Positions 1-9,325 of a DNA stretch of 64,000 nt are shown in pieces. Position 1 is the first letter of the stretch. Each line of letters opens with the position of its first letter. The position numbers and the translations under genes were made by a program. Origin of the DNA: Alphaproteobacteria bacterium (GTDB lineage: Bacteria; Pseudomonadota; Alphaproteobacteria; TMED109); the NCBI GenBank assembly GCA_022825705.1, contig JAJDWH010000009.1, forward strand, positions 248,001 through 312,000, read 5' to 3'. The notes beneath the pieces were generated by a model. The model saw nothing but the letters and a program-made list of their open reading frames with translations. It was not told the DNA's origin and made no database searches.

Positions 1-1018
1 GGTTCTCCCCGCGGAGCCCCGGCAGCCACTCGGCCTTGCCGACCACGCGGCGCTGCCGGCTCCAAGACGTGCGGGTCCGCCAGCGCCGTTCCCGGAACCG
101 GCGCGACGCCTGCCCGGTCGCGGCGCAGCGCCGCCGGGATTGGTGCAGCGCCTTCGCCAGCCACCGCTGCAGGCGGGGATCGCGGGCGAGGCCGAAGACG
201 TAGTCGAGGCCATCCTTCTCGCACCAGGCCATGAGGTCGTCGCGGCAGAAGCCGGCATCGCCGCGCACCAGGATCCGCGTCGCCGGCCAGGCGGCGCGGA
301 CCTGCGCCACGATCCGTTGCAACTCGGCCACCGACCCCGCCGCGGCGTCGATGTTGGCCGGACGCAGCCGGGCGCACAGGACGAAGTCGCCGCAGGTGAC
401 GTACAGCGGCAGGTAGCAGTAGGTGCGATAGTACCCATGGAAGAACCGGCCCTCCTGCCGCCCGTGCAGCGGATCGTCGGTCGCGTCCAGATCCAGGACG
501 ATTTCCCTGGGCGGCGCCGGATGGGCCTCGAGGAACAGCTTCGCCAGCAGCGCGTCCATCGCCGCCGGATCGGCCGCGATCCGCTTGTACCGGTGTCCGG
601 CCGCGGTCTCCGGCACGCTTAGCTCCAGGCGGTTCAACGTGCTCGATCCCGCCGGCGCCTGCCCGCGGTCGCGCGCGCGCCGGCGCCGCTCCCCGGTCAC
701 GTCCGCACAGCCGCTCGCCAGCGCCATCACGCTGTCCGCGCGCAGACGGTCGTGATCGTTCAGATCCTTATAGCCCGCTGCCAGGCCCAGCACCCGCTGC
801 GCCACCATCGTCTCCAGACGATGCTCGGTCAGCTCCGCCGAGCGATGATCCCGGAAGCAACCGGCCAGACGCTCCGTCAACCGGAACCGGCGGTCGACCT
901 CCCGCAGCAGCAGCACCCCGCCGTCCGTCGTCAGCCGGCCGCCGTCGAAACGGCCCTCCACCCGACGCCGGCCATGGCCTTCAAAACACAACTGCGTCGG
1001 GATACACTCTGGTTGCAT
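1..1018 (-). CDS. IS1380-family transposase, 3' end cut off by the window
   Basis: The minus strand is open from an ATG at 1018 to the window edge (339 codons, no stop). It reads MQPECIPTQLCFEGHGRR at the N terminus, then LTTDGGVLLLREVDRRF, AAGYKDLNDHDRLR, DLDATDDPLHG, EGRFFHGYYRTYCYLP and RGDAGFCRDDLMAWCE. These are hallmarks of IS1380-family DDE transposases: the DLDATDDP stretch holds one catalytic aspartate and the RGDAGF stretch the next. The rest of the catalytic domain and the far terminal repeat lie outside the window. The upstream inverted repeat should lie between 1019 and about 1110, but I could not define it. The element borders an accessory region, as expected for an insertion sequence. 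Confidence 0.9.
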   Translation of the reverse strand, partial: MQPECIPTQLCFEGHGRRRVEGRFDGGRLTTDGGVLLLREVDRRFRLTERLAGCFRDHRSAELTEHRLETMVAQRVLGLAAGYKDLNDHDRLRADSVMALASGCADVTGERRRRARDRGQAPAGSSTLNRLELSVPETAAGHRYKRIAADPAAMDALLAKLFLEAHPAPPREIVLDLDATDDPLHGRQEGRFFHGYYRTYCYLPLYVTCGDFVLCARLRPANIDAAAGSVAELQRIVAQVRAAWPATRILVRGDAGFCRDDLMAWCEKDGLDYVFGLARDPRLQRWLAKALHQSRRRCAATGQASRRFRERRWRTRTSWSRQRRVVGKAEWLPGLRGEN

Positions 1019-1112
1019 GGGGCGGCTCCACATGGTTCGGTAAGCTGTTGAACCCGCTACCTATACCACGCGGTCCTGCCCCATGTACACCCCCGATGGT
1101 GAGACTTCCGCG

Positions 1113-1949
1113 CTAGGCCACTGGCAGGGACGGTGCGCCGGGCTTCCCCTGGTTGCCGAGTACGGGTGCCTCGCTGGCCCAATCACGGTCGTAGCCGCAA
1201 ACATGCAGGATTGCGTCCAGCGTGTGCTGCAGCTCCCCGGTGTGCCCGATGATGCCGGATTGCTCGCTGGCGTAGCGCCAGCGAACCGTGTCCTCTCGGG
1301 CTTCGTCGAGCGCCGCGCGGATGTTACGGCGGTCCGGCGGTTGCAATACGAGATTCGGCCAGCTTTCGTCGCCCGGCATTTGCCTGATCAGTTTTTCTTG
1401 CGTGTCGTCGCTCAACGCGTCGAACAGCTTCAGCAGGTCGTGTTCCCGGTCATGCGGCCCGTGATCGCGCTCGTAGCGCTGCAGGGCCTTCAGGCCGAGC
1501 TCGATACCATGCAGCAGCAGGATCACGTCGGCGAAGCCGCCGACTGGATCGCGCCGGTTGTCGGTGTCGCGGATGATCGCGGCAGCCTCAGCGAGGCCGG
1601 CCGCCTGGCTGACCATGCCGATCGTTCTGAGTGCGTCGGGCGGTCCCTCTTTCGGCTCGTCGGATTTGCCGTGTCCTTCCGCACTTCTTGCTGTTGCCAA
1701 GATCAGACTGGCGCCGTCTTCCGGCGCGATCTCGATACCGGTACTTTCGCGAAACTCCCGTTTGTAGGTGCTTCCCCTGAGCCAGCACACGCGGCCGTTA
1801 TCCATGCGGAAGGCGGTCTCCGCATGCCCGCGCGGCTTGCCAAGCGGCCGAGAGGCCGCCTGCAACGCCGCTTCGTGGTGCGTGCGCAGCGTCTCGGCGC
1901 CGATCTTTTTTGCGGCCGAGAGTTCTTTCTTGGTGAAGAGGCGGTTCAT
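1113..1949 (-). CDS. HEPN-like domain protein, function unknown
   Basis: This is a 278-residue soluble protein if it starts at the ATG at 1949 (MNRLFTKKEL); an ATG at 1979 is also in frame. The middle carries LLHGIELGLKALQR followed by HDLLKLFDALSDD, which resembles the HEPN signature of a helix with H-G-I-E-L-L-L-K-A and a later H-D-L-L-K-L-F. No clear catalytic R-x4-6-H is visible, so RNase activity is not assured. The N-terminal third is basic and has DNGRVCWLRGSTYKREFRES. It lies beside an insertion sequence and upstream of a restriction operon. HEPN proteins are common in toxin and defence modules, but no antitoxin partner is adjacent, so a defence role is only inferred. Confidence 0.6.
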   Translation of the reverse strand: MNRLFTKKELSAAKKIGAETLRTHHEAALQAASRPLGKPRGHAETAFRMDNGRVCWLRGSTYKREFRESTGIEIAPEDGASLILATARSAEGHGKSDEPKEGPPDALRTIGMVSQAAGLAEAAAIIRDTDNRRDPVGGFADVILLLHGIELGLKALQRYERDHGPHDREHDLLKLFDALSDDTQEKLIRQMPGDESWPNLVLQPPDRRNIRAALDEAREDTVRWRYASEQSGIIGHTGELQHTLDAILHVCGYDRDWASEAPVLGNQGKPGAPSLPVA

Positions 1950-2099
1950 GTTGTGAGTCCCGGGAGTTCGTTGCTGCACGCCTCGGTGCTGTAGTTGGGC
2001 TGCAGCTTAAGCGCTATCCAGTCGATGGACGGGTTGACTGCTTGCCATGGATGCTCGGTGTGCAACAAGCCCGTCGGGGACGGTAGGTTGGCTCGGCCA

Positions 2100-2360
2100 A
2101 ACCGCGCCGCGGCGCCACTCCGCCGCGTGCCGGCCGCGAGGACTCGCACGTCCACGAACCGCGCCTCGTTGGCGATCGTCGCTAGGTCCGAGCCCAGCCG
2201 GGTGCCGGTTTTGCCGGCATGCGCGGCCGCGAAGTGCGCCTGCGGGATCGATGCCCCACGCGTTCGCCGCGGCGTGCACGCGTTCGTTAGCGTCGGTGTA
2301 GTCATCGAACTCGCGCTGCTCGGTGACGGCGAAAATTGGCGGCTGTAGGTCAATTGATCA
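2100..2360 (-). pseudogene. Fragment of an unrecognised gene with a frameshift
   Basis: Two minus-strand frames join into one protein-like stretch. The first, from about 2360, reads IFAVTEQREFDDYTDANERV then HAAANAWGIDP. Near 2255 the sense jumps frame to QAHFAAAHAGKTGTRLGSDL then ATIANEARFVDVRVLA. There is no start codon in the first frame (a TGA precedes it) and the reading is lost after about 2100. I do not recognise the family. It is most simply a relic of a gene damaged when the neighbouring insertion sequence or restriction operon arrived. Confidence 0.35.
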
Positions 2361-2834
2361 GTTTGATTTCTCTTCTAATCCACTGAATTGAAATCCGGCC
2401 TTTTGAACGCTTCGCCTTCTTGAGAACACGTCTCCCCGTCACGTGGAAGTGCGCGCCACGTTGTATTTGCCGGTTGTCCGTCGGTTTGACCGAACAGGTA
2501 ATTGAACTGTTTCCAGTAGGCCCCCATGCATCACTTGCAGATCCGGCTTGTCGGCGTCTGTGAAGATGGCCAATCTTCCTCAACCGTGATGGGGGTCGAG
2601 CTGCTGCTCCCACGCGTGTCCTAGTGGTCTCTTCACGTGGGTGTGTTCGTAGCCGTGCTGCTGCTTCCCGCATGACCAGCCCTTCCGTGCCGGTTTCGGA
2701 GACGGCTGCCTTGTGCAAGTTCTGATTGGCTTTGACGGTGTGAACATGGAGCCATGCAAGCATGTTCGTATGGTACGATTCGTTCCGCCGAGATGCCGCG
2801 TGGGCTCTGAGCACTCGGTCAGGACGAACAAGAC
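2361..2834. promoter_or_regulatory. Leader region of the restriction operon with an inverted repeat
   Basis: This 474-base stretch before hsdM has no convincing gene. It contains the inverted repeat GAACATG (2742-2748) and CATGTTC (2761-2767), separated by 12 bases and lying 68 to 93 bases before the hsdM start. That position suits an operator for the restriction-modification operon. AGGA at 2821-2824 is a plausible ribosome-binding site for the ATG at 2835. No convincing sigma-70 promoter pair was found. Confidence 0.35.
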
Positions 2835-4817
2835 ATGACGAACGGCGACACCAACTGGATTGCAAATTACATCTGGGGCATTGCCAACGATGTCCTTCGT
2901 GACGTCTACGTGCGCGGCAAATACCGCGACGTGATCCTTCCGATGACCGTCCTTCGCCGGCTGGACGCGGTGCTCGAGGACACGAAGCCCGCCGTACTCG
3001 AGATGAAGGCCGCACTGGATGCGGCCGGGATCGTCGAACAGGAAGCAGCGCTCTGCCAAGCGGCCGGCCAGGCGTTCTACAACGCCTCGAAGTTCACGCT
3101 TCGCGACCTCCGCGCTCGTGGCAACCAGCAACAGCTCCGATCTGATTTCGAGGCGTGGCTCGACGGCTTTTCGTCCAATGTCCAGGACATCCTCGACAAC
3201 TTCGATTTCCGCCACCAGGTCCCGCGCCTGTCCAAGGCGGACGTGCTGGGCACCCTGATCGAGAAGCTGGCGTCGCCGGACATCAACCTGGGCCCGGACC
3301 CCGTAATGAACACCGACGGCTCAGTGCGTCATCCGGGCCTCGACAACCATGGCATGGGCACGATGTTCGAGGAGCTTGTGCGCCGGTTCAACGAGGAGAA
3401 CAACGAGGAAGCCGGCGAGCACTGGACGCCGCGGGACGCGGTGCAGCTGATGGCCAACCTGGTGTTCCTGCCGATCGCGAACACGATCAGGTCAGGGACG
3501 TACCTGCTCTACGACGGCGCTTGCGGCACCGGCGGGATGCTGACGGTCGCGGAGGAGACGCTGCAGCGGCTGGCCGCCGACCATGGCAAGGAGGTCTCGA
3601 CCCACCTCTACGGGCAGGAAATCAACGCCGAGTCCTACGCGATCTGCAAGGCGGACCTGTTGCTCAAGGGCGAGGGCCGGGCCGCCGGCAACATCGTGGG
3701 CGGGGCGGAACACTCCACGCTGGCGAATGATGCGTTTCCCGGTAGGGAGTTCGATTTCATGCTGTCAAATCCGCCCTACGGCAAGAGCTGGAAGACCGAT
3801 CTCGAGCGCATGGGCGGCAAGAAAAGCATGCGCGATCCCCGGTTCCTGATCGAGCACAACGGGGATCCGGAGTACTCGCTGGTCACGCGCTCCAGCGACG
3901 GCCAGATGCTGTTTCTCGCGAACAAGCTCACGAAGATGAAGCAGGACACGCCGCTCGGAAGTCGGATTGCGGAGGTCCACAACGGCAGTTCCCTGTTCAC
4001 GGGCGACGCCGGCCAGGGCGAGAGCAACATCCGCCGCTGGATCATCGAGAACGACTGGCTCGAGGCGATCGTCGCCCTGCCGCTGAACCTGTTCTACAAC
4101 ACCGGCATCGCGACCTACGTGTGGGTGCTGACCAACCGGAAGCCTGCGCACCGGCAGGGCAAGGTGCAACTGATCGATGCGACGGCGTGGCACCGGCCGC
4201 TCCGCAAGAACCTCGGGATGAAGAACTGCGAACTGGGTGAGGATCACATTGCCCGCGTGTGCGAAGCGTTCCTTGCGTTCGAGGAAACAGAGCAGAGCAA
4301 GATCTTCGACAACGAGGCCTTCGGCTACTGGAAGGTCACGGTGGAGCGGCCGCTCCGCATCGAGGGCGCGGACCCGAACCGGGCTTACATGGCGGCCGAG
4401 ATCAAGGCGCTCAAGGAGACTGGCACGCGGAGCGAGACGGCGCCGCCCGTCATCCGAAAGATCCACCGGGCGGGAACGAAGCCTGACCCGTTGCGGGGCC
4501 TGTGCACCGCGTTGGTGAATGGAAGTGAGGCGGTGGTGGAGTACGAGCCGGACACAGACCTTCGCGACACGGAGCAGATACCGCTCCAGGAGGCGGGCGG
4601 GGTCGAGGCGTTCCTGCGCCGCGAGGTGCTGCCGTACGCGGAGGATGCTTGGTATCAGGCTGACAGCGTGAAGGTCGGCTACGAAATCAGCTTTAACCGG
4701 TACTTTTACAAGCCCGAGCCCATGCGGACGCTCGCAGAGATCCGCGCGGACATCGTCGCCGTGGAGAGCGAGACAGAGGGGTTGTTGGCCGAGATCCTCG
4801 GCGCGGTTCGGGCATGA
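2835..4817 (+). CDS. hsdM: Type I restriction-modification methyltransferase subunit HsdM
   Basis: HsdM is the N6-adenine methyltransferase subunit of a type I restriction enzyme; two copies join one HsdS to methylate host DNA. The 660-residue product has the N-terminal HsdM helical domain (NWIANYIWGIANDVLRDVYV), the S-adenosylmethionine motif DGACGTGGM near residue 226 and the catalytic NPPYGKSWK near residue 312. It is longer than the classical ~500-residue HsdM; the extra C-terminal part contains VGYEISFNRYFYKPEP, seen in the larger HsdM subgroup. The gene overlaps hsdS by four bases (ATGA at 4814-4817), so translation is probably coupled. All key motifs are intact. Confidence 0.95.
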   Translation: MTNGDTNWIANYIWGIANDVLRDVYVRGKYRDVILPMTVLRRLDAVLEDTKPAVLEMKAALDAAGIVEQEAALCQAAGQAFYNASKFTLRDLRARGNQQQLRSDFEAWLDGFSSNVQDILDNFDFRHQVPRLSKADVLGTLIEKLASPDINLGPDPVMNTDGSVRHPGLDNHGMGTMFEELVRRFNEENNEEAGEHWTPRDAVQLMANLVFLPIANTIRSGTYLLYDGACGTGGMLTVAEETLQRLAADHGKEVSTHLYGQEINAESYAICKADLLLKGEGRAAGNIVGGAEHSTLANDAFPGREFDFMLSNPPYGKSWKTDLERMGGKKSMRDPRFLIEHNGDPEYSLVTRSSDGQMLFLANKLTKMKQDTPLGSRIAEVHNGSSLFTGDAGQGESNIRRWIIENDWLEAIVALPLNLFYNTGIATYVWVLTNRKPAHRQGKVQLIDATAWHRPLRKNLGMKNCELGEDHIARVCEAFLAFEETEQSKIFDNEAFGYWKVTVERPLRIEGADPNRAYMAAEIKALKETGTRSETAPPVIRKIHRAGTKPDPLRGLCTALVNGSEAVVEYEPDTDLRDTEQIPLQEAGGVEAFLRREVLPYAEDAWYQADSVKVGYEISFNRYFYKPEPMRTLAEIRADIVAVESETEGLLAEILGAVRA

Positions 4818-6223
4818 TCGACGGGCTCAAGCCCTATCCGGCGATGAAGGATTCGGGGGTGGAGTGGCTTGGGCAGGTGCCGGAGCACTGGAATGTTGAG
4901 CGGGCAGACCATCATCTATCAGTAACGAAAAAAGCGGTTAACTTGGTTGATCTGCCTGAGCAAAAGGTCGTTCATTATTCGATTCCGAATGTTCAGCAGC
5001 ATGGAAAAGGTCTAGTTGAAACAAGCTCTTCCATTGAATCGTCAAAGACCGTTGTAGACCGAGAGATCTTGTTGGTTTCCAAGCTAAACCCACGTATGGG
5101 GACTGTTGTTTTGGCGGACCGGCATCCGCAGCTGATGACAGTGGCTTCGGGAGAATTTGTGGTGATGGACCCCCGAAAGTCAGTCGGGAAGTTCATGAAG
5201 TACGTGTATGCGTCTGAGGGCGTGCGGCTGGAACTCAGTTCGCGGGTCGAATCAGCCACGAAAAGCCATCAGAGGTGTTCGCCTGCTGATATTTCGAAAC
5301 TGCCAATACCCTTTCCTCCGTTAGCGGAACAATCCACGATTGTCCGCTTCCTTGACCACGCTGACCAGCGTATCCAGCGCTACATCCGCGCCAAGGAGAA
5401 GCTCATCGCACTGCTGGAGGAGCAGAAGCAGGCCATCGTCCACCAGGCGGTGACGGGGCGGGTCGACGTGCGCACTGGGCGGCCGTACCCGGCTTACAAG
5501 GACTCGGGCGTGGAGTGGCTGGGACGGGTGCCGGAGCATTGGGATGTGCGACGGCTAGGTCAGTTCGGAGCATTCTCGAAAGGTGCAGGTGGGAGCAAGG
5601 AAGACGAGCAGGCAGAAGGGGTTCCGTGCGTGCGTTACGGTGATCTCTACACGACGCATAAGTTCTTCATCGAGCAAAGCCGGGCCTACGTCTCTGATGC
5701 TAGAGCGGTGCATTACGCACCGCTTCAATTCGGCGATGTGCTGTTTGCGGCGTCAGGAGAGACGATCGAAGAGATCGGCAAGTCTGCTGTAAATTTGATG
5801 GAAGGCCCTGCTCGCTGTGGTGGGGACGTCATCTTGTTCCGCCCAAAGCGGAAGGTAGAACCCCGTTACTTGGGGTATGCGGCGGGTAGCCCCTCGGCGA
5901 TCGCTCAAAAAGCGATGATGGGTCGCGGCTTCACCGTGGCCCACATTTACGGGCAACAACTGAAGCGTTTGGCCGTTGCGCTGGCGCCATCGGAGGAACA
6001 GGTAACTGTGGTCCGATTTCTCGACCGAGTTCTTGGCCAAATGGACGCGAGCATGCTTGGCGCGCAACAGCAAATTAGCCTTATCCGTGAATACCGCACG
6101 TCTCTCGTGGCGGCTGCCGTCACCGGCAAAATCGATGTTCGAGATGCGGCCCGCATGTTTAGCAGCGTAGAGGAATGCACGCGCGACGCGGGTGCTCTCG
6201 TCGCGGCGGTGGCGAGCGCGTAG
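4814..6223 (+). CDS. hsdS: Type I restriction-modification specificity subunit HsdS
   Basis: HsdS reads the target sequence for both methylation and restriction. The 469-residue protein has the expected two-fold layout: a conserved opening (KDSGVEWLGQVPEHW, residues about 12-26), first recognition domain, a central helical spacer (EQSTIVRFLDHADQRI, LLEEQKQAIVHQAVTG), a second copy of the opening (KDSGVEWLGRVPEHW, about 230-244), second recognition domain, and a closing helix pair (EEQVTVVRFLDRV, VTGKIDVRDAA). The first recognition domain (about 4900-5330) is clearly more AT-rich than its flanks, a sign that it was acquired by recombination. The gene ends five bases before the hsdR start. Confidence 0.94.
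   Translation: MIDGLKPYPAMKDSGVEWLGQVPEHWNVERADHHLSVTKKAVNLVDLPEQKVVHYSIPNVQQHGKGLVETSSSIESSKTVVDREILLVSKLNPRMGTVVLADRHPQLMTVASGEFVVMDPRKSVGKFMKYVYASEGVRLELSSRVESATKSHQRCSPADISKLPIPFPPLAEQSTIVRFLDHADQRIQRYIRAKEKLIALLEEQKQAIVHQAVTGRVDVRTGRPYPAYKDSGVEWLGRVPEHWDVRRLGQFGAFSKGAGGSKEDEQAEGVPCVRYGDLYTTHKFFIEQSRAYVSDARAVHYAPLQFGDVLFAASGETIEEIGKSAVNLMEGPARCGGDVILFRPKRKVEPRYLGYAAGSPSAIAQKAMMGRGFTVAHIYGQQLKRLAVALAPSEEQVTVVRFLDRVLGQMDASMLGAQQQISLIREYRTSLVAAAVTGKIDVRDAARMFSSVEECTRDAGALVAAVASA
4832..5547 (+). repeat. Pair of 65-base direct repeats inside hsdS
   Basis: The segments 4832-4896 and 5483-5547 encode the same peptide, Y-P-A-x-K-D-S-G-V-E-W-L-G-x-V-P-E-H-W, and are very similar in DNA. They are spaced 651 bases apart in the same frame. 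Repeats of this kind let HsdS genes swap or lose recognition domains by homologous recombination. A deletion between them would leave a single-domain HsdS in frame. Confidence 0.8.
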
Positions 6224-6227
6224 TCCT

Positions 6228-9200
6228 ATGGTCACTGACATTTCCGAACGCGGCTTCGAACGCCTGATCTGCTCGGCTCTGGCAGGCCATCCGTGTGAAC
6301 CGACCGCGTCTGCCAGCGCTTTCACCCCGCCGGACGACGGCTCCAGTACCGGCTGGGATGCAGGCCACTACCAACACTACGACCGCGAGTACTGCGTCGA
6401 TCTGGTGCAGCTTGCGGCGTTCCTGCGCGCGACGCAGCCCGAGGCCGCTGAAGCCTTGCCCTTGGCCAAGGACACCCCGACCCGACGCAAGTTCCTCACG
6501 CGCTTGGACACCGAGATTTCGAAGCGGGGTACCATCAACATGCTCCGCAACGGCATCCGCCATGGCGCGCACGCGCTGGACCTGTTCTACGGGACTCCGT
6601 CGCCCGGTAACCCCAGGGCGCAGGAGCGTTTCAATCAGAACCGCTTCACTGTGACACGGCAGTTGCGCTACAGCCGCGATGAGACCCAGAGGGCGCTCGA
6701 CATCGCCCTGTTCATCAACGGTCTTCCGGTCTTTACCTTCGAGCTGAAGAACAGCCTGACCAAGCAGACCGTCGACGACGCGATCGAGCAATACAAGCGC
6801 GACCGCAACCCCGGCGAGAGGTTGTTCAAACTGGGGCGCTGCGTCGCACACTTCGCCGTCGATGAGCACCAGGTGCATTTCTGCACCCATCTCAAGGGCA
6901 AGACGTCCTGGTTCCTGCCCTTCAACCGCGGCTGGAACGACGGGGCGGGCAATCCGCCGAATCCGGACGGGATCAAGACGGATTACCTCTGGCGCGAGGT
7001 CCTGACCCGCAGCAGCGTGACCCACATCCTCGAAAACTACGCCCAGCTGGTGGCGCGCGAGGACGGGAAGACCGGCAAACGGGAGCAGATCCAGATCTGG
7101 CCGCGCTATCACCAGCTCGACGTCGTCCGCCGGCTGCTGGCCGACGCCGCACGCCGCGGCGCCGGGCACCGGTACCTGATCCAGCACTCTGCCGGCAGCG
7201 GCAAGAGCAACTCCATTGCCTGGCTGGCCCACCAGTTGATCGGGCTCACGAAGGACGATGCGCCGCTGTTTGATTCGATCATCGTCGTGACCGATCGCGT
7301 GCTTCTGGACCGGCAGATCCGGGACACGATTCGCCAGTTCGCGCAGGTCAGTGCGATGGTGGGGCACGCTGACAAGTCTGGCGACCTTCGGCGCTTCCTC
7401 GAGGGCGGCAAGAAGATCATCATATCCACGGTGCAGAAGTTCCCCTTCGTCCTTGACGAGATCGGGAATGCGCAGCGCGGGCGCCGGTTCGCGATCGTCA
7501 TCGACGAGGCCCATTCCAGTCAAGGTGGCCGCACGAGTGCCGCGATGGCGCAGGCACTTTCGGAAGCGGGAGCAGCCGAGGACGCTGAGACGGTTGAGGA
7601 CCAGATCAACCTCCTGATCGAATCCCGGAGGTTGCTCCCCAACGCAAGTTATTTCGCCTTCACCGCCACTCCGAAGAACAAGACGCTGGAGATCTTCGGC
7701 GAGCGGGATCCGCAGCCCGACGGCACCGTGAAGCACCGGGCGTTTCACAGCTACACCATGAAGCAGGCAATCCAGGAAGGCTTCATCCTGGACGTCCTCG
7801 AGCGTTATACGCCGATTGCGAGCTATTACCGGCTGGCGAAAACGGTCGAGAACGACCCCGAGTTCGATTCCAGGAAGGCCCAGAAGAAGCTCCGCCGGTT
7901 CGTCGAGGGGCACGACCATGCGATCGGTCTCAAGGCGGAGATCATCGTCGACCACTTCCACGACCAGGTGCTCCGCCAAGGCAAGATCGGCGGCGAGGCC
8001 CGCGCCATGGTGGTGACCAACGGCATTGAGCGAGCGATCCAGTACTTCCACGCGATCCAGGCGTACCTGGTGGAGCGCAAGAGCCGGCATCGCGCGATTG
8101 CAGCGTTTTCGGGCGAGCATCGTTACGGGGGCTCGTCCGTGACCGAGGTGTCGCTGAACGGGTTCCCTTCCAGCCGGATCGCGGAGAAGATCCGGGAGGA
8201 TCCGTACCGCCTGCTCGTCTGTGCCGACAAGTTTCAGACCGGCTACGACGAGCCGCTGCTCCACACGATGTACGTCGACAAGACTCTTTCCGGCATTCGG
8301 GCGGTGCAGACGCTTTCGCGGCTCAATCGGGCACACCGGCAGAAGGGCGACGTCTTCGTACTCGATTTCGTGAACGACGCAGACGGGATCCGGGATTCGT
8401 TCGCCGATTTCTATCGAGCGACGGTCCTCGTCGATGAGACCGACCCCGACCGCCTTCACGATTTGCAGGCCGACCTCGACGGTGCGCAGGTGTACGCGCA
8501 GTCCGACGTCGATGTGCTCGTGGAACGGTACCTGGAGGATGAGGACAGGAGCCGTCTTGATCCGGTCCTGGATCGGTGCGTAGCGCGTTACCTCGAGGAC
8601 CTCGATGAGGACGGACAGGTGCGCTTCAAGGGCAACGCCAAGCGCTTTGTGCGGACGTACGGCTTCCTTTCGAGCGTGCTGACGTACAGCAACGTGGAGT
8701 GGGAGAAACGGTCGATCTTCCTAAACTTTCTGGTTGGCAGGCTGCCGTCCCCGGTTGAAGAAGACCTGTCCCGGGGGATCCTTGCCACCATCGACATGGA
8801 CAGCTACCGCGTCGAGAAGCAGGCCATGCTCCGGATCCTTCTGCCGGATCAGGATGCGGAAATCGACCCGGTGCCCATGCACAACGGCGGCGGCATCGCG
8901 GAGCCGGAGCTGGACCGTCTGTCGAACATCCTGCAGGCGTTCAACAGCCAGTTCGGCGAGATTGAGTGGGAAGACCGGGACCGCGTTACGGGGCTGATTA
9001 CGGAGACGATCCCCAGGCAGGTGGCGTCCGCCCGTGGCTACCGGAACGCGGAGCTCAACTCCGATCCGGAAAACGCTCGGATCGAGCACGATTCCGTGCT
9101 GGAGGGTGTGATGCAGTCCGTCATGAAGGATGACCTGCAGCTGTTCAAGCTGTTCTCGGACAATCCCGGCTTCCGCCGCTGGATGACGGACACGGTGTAC

Positions 9201-9233
9201 CAGTTGGCGTCGGAGCGAGTGCGGGCAGCCTGA
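6228..9233 (+). CDS. hsdR: Type I restriction endonuclease subunit HsdR
   Basis: HsdR is the motor and nuclease of the restriction complex: it translocates unmethylated DNA and cuts it. From the ATG at 6228, five bases after hsdS, it is 1001 residues. The N-terminal nuclease core shows FINGLPVFTFELKN near residue 165-178, with the E-x-K of a PD-(D/E)xK site. The helicase part has Walker A SAGSGKSNS (about 320), the DEAH box VIDEAHSSQGG (about 425), FTATPKNKT, and the late motifs FQTGYDEPLLHTMYVDK and QTLSRLNRAH. All are intact, so the system should be functional. An in-frame start at 6192 would overlap hsdS and is less likely. Confidence 0.95.
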   Translation: MVTDISERGFERLICSALAGHPCEPTASASAFTPPDDGSSTGWDAGHYQHYDREYCVDLVQLAAFLRATQPEAAEALPLAKDTPTRRKFLTRLDTEISKRGTINMLRNGIRHGAHALDLFYGTPSPGNPRAQERFNQNRFTVTRQLRYSRDETQRALDIALFINGLPVFTFELKNSLTKQTVDDAIEQYKRDRNPGERLFKLGRCVAHFAVDEHQVHFCTHLKGKTSWFLPFNRGWNDGAGNPPNPDGIKTDYLWREVLTRSSVTHILENYAQLVAREDGKTGKREQIQIWPRYHQLDVVRRLLADAARRGAGHRYLIQHSAGSGKSNSIAWLAHQLIGLTKDDAPLFDSIIVVTDRVLLDRQIRDTIRQFAQVSAMVGHADKSGDLRRFLEGGKKIIISTVQKFPFVLDEIGNAQRGRRFAIVIDEAHSSQGGRTSAAMAQALSEAGAAEDAETVEDQINLLIESRRLLPNASYFAFTATPKNKTLEIFGERDPQPDGTVKHRAFHSYTMKQAIQEGFILDVLERYTPIASYYRLAKTVENDPEFDSRKAQKKLRRFVEGHDHAIGLKAEIIVDHFHDQVLRQGKIGGEARAMVVTNGIERAIQYFHAIQAYLVERKSRHRAIAAFSGEHRYGGSSVTEVSLNGFPSSRIAEKIREDPYRLLVCADKFQTGYDEPLLHTMYVDKTLSGIRAVQTLSRLNRAHRQKGDVFVLDFVNDADGIRDSFADFYRATVLVDETDPDRLHDLQADLDGAQVYAQSDVDVLVERYLEDEDRSRLDPVLDRCVARYLEDLDEDGQVRFKGNAKRFVRTYGFLSSVLTYSNVEWEKRSIFLNFLVGRLPSPVEEDLSRGILATIDMDSYRVEKQAMLRILLPDQDAEIDPVPMHNGGGIAEPELDRLSNILQAFNSQFGEIEWEDRDRVTGLITETIPRQVASARGYRNAELNSDPENARIEHDSVLEGVMQSVMKDDLQLFKLFSDNPGFRRWMTDTVYQLASERVRAA

Positions 9234-9325
9234 CCTCTAGCACCGGGATTGTCCTCTGCGAAGAAGCAGTAGACGCCCGGTACTGTGAGCTGACACTGGG
9301 TGCTCTGAGCCTGGCGCATTAAAGC

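Noticed and set aside
1995..2348. 117-codon plus-strand frame between the HEPN-like gene and hsdM
   Set aside because: It is antisense to the more protein-like minus-strand fragment and has no motif.
6159..8459. Long 766-codon minus-strand open frame across hsdR
   Set aside because: It is an antisense shadow of a clearly conserved HsdR gene and has no domain of its own.
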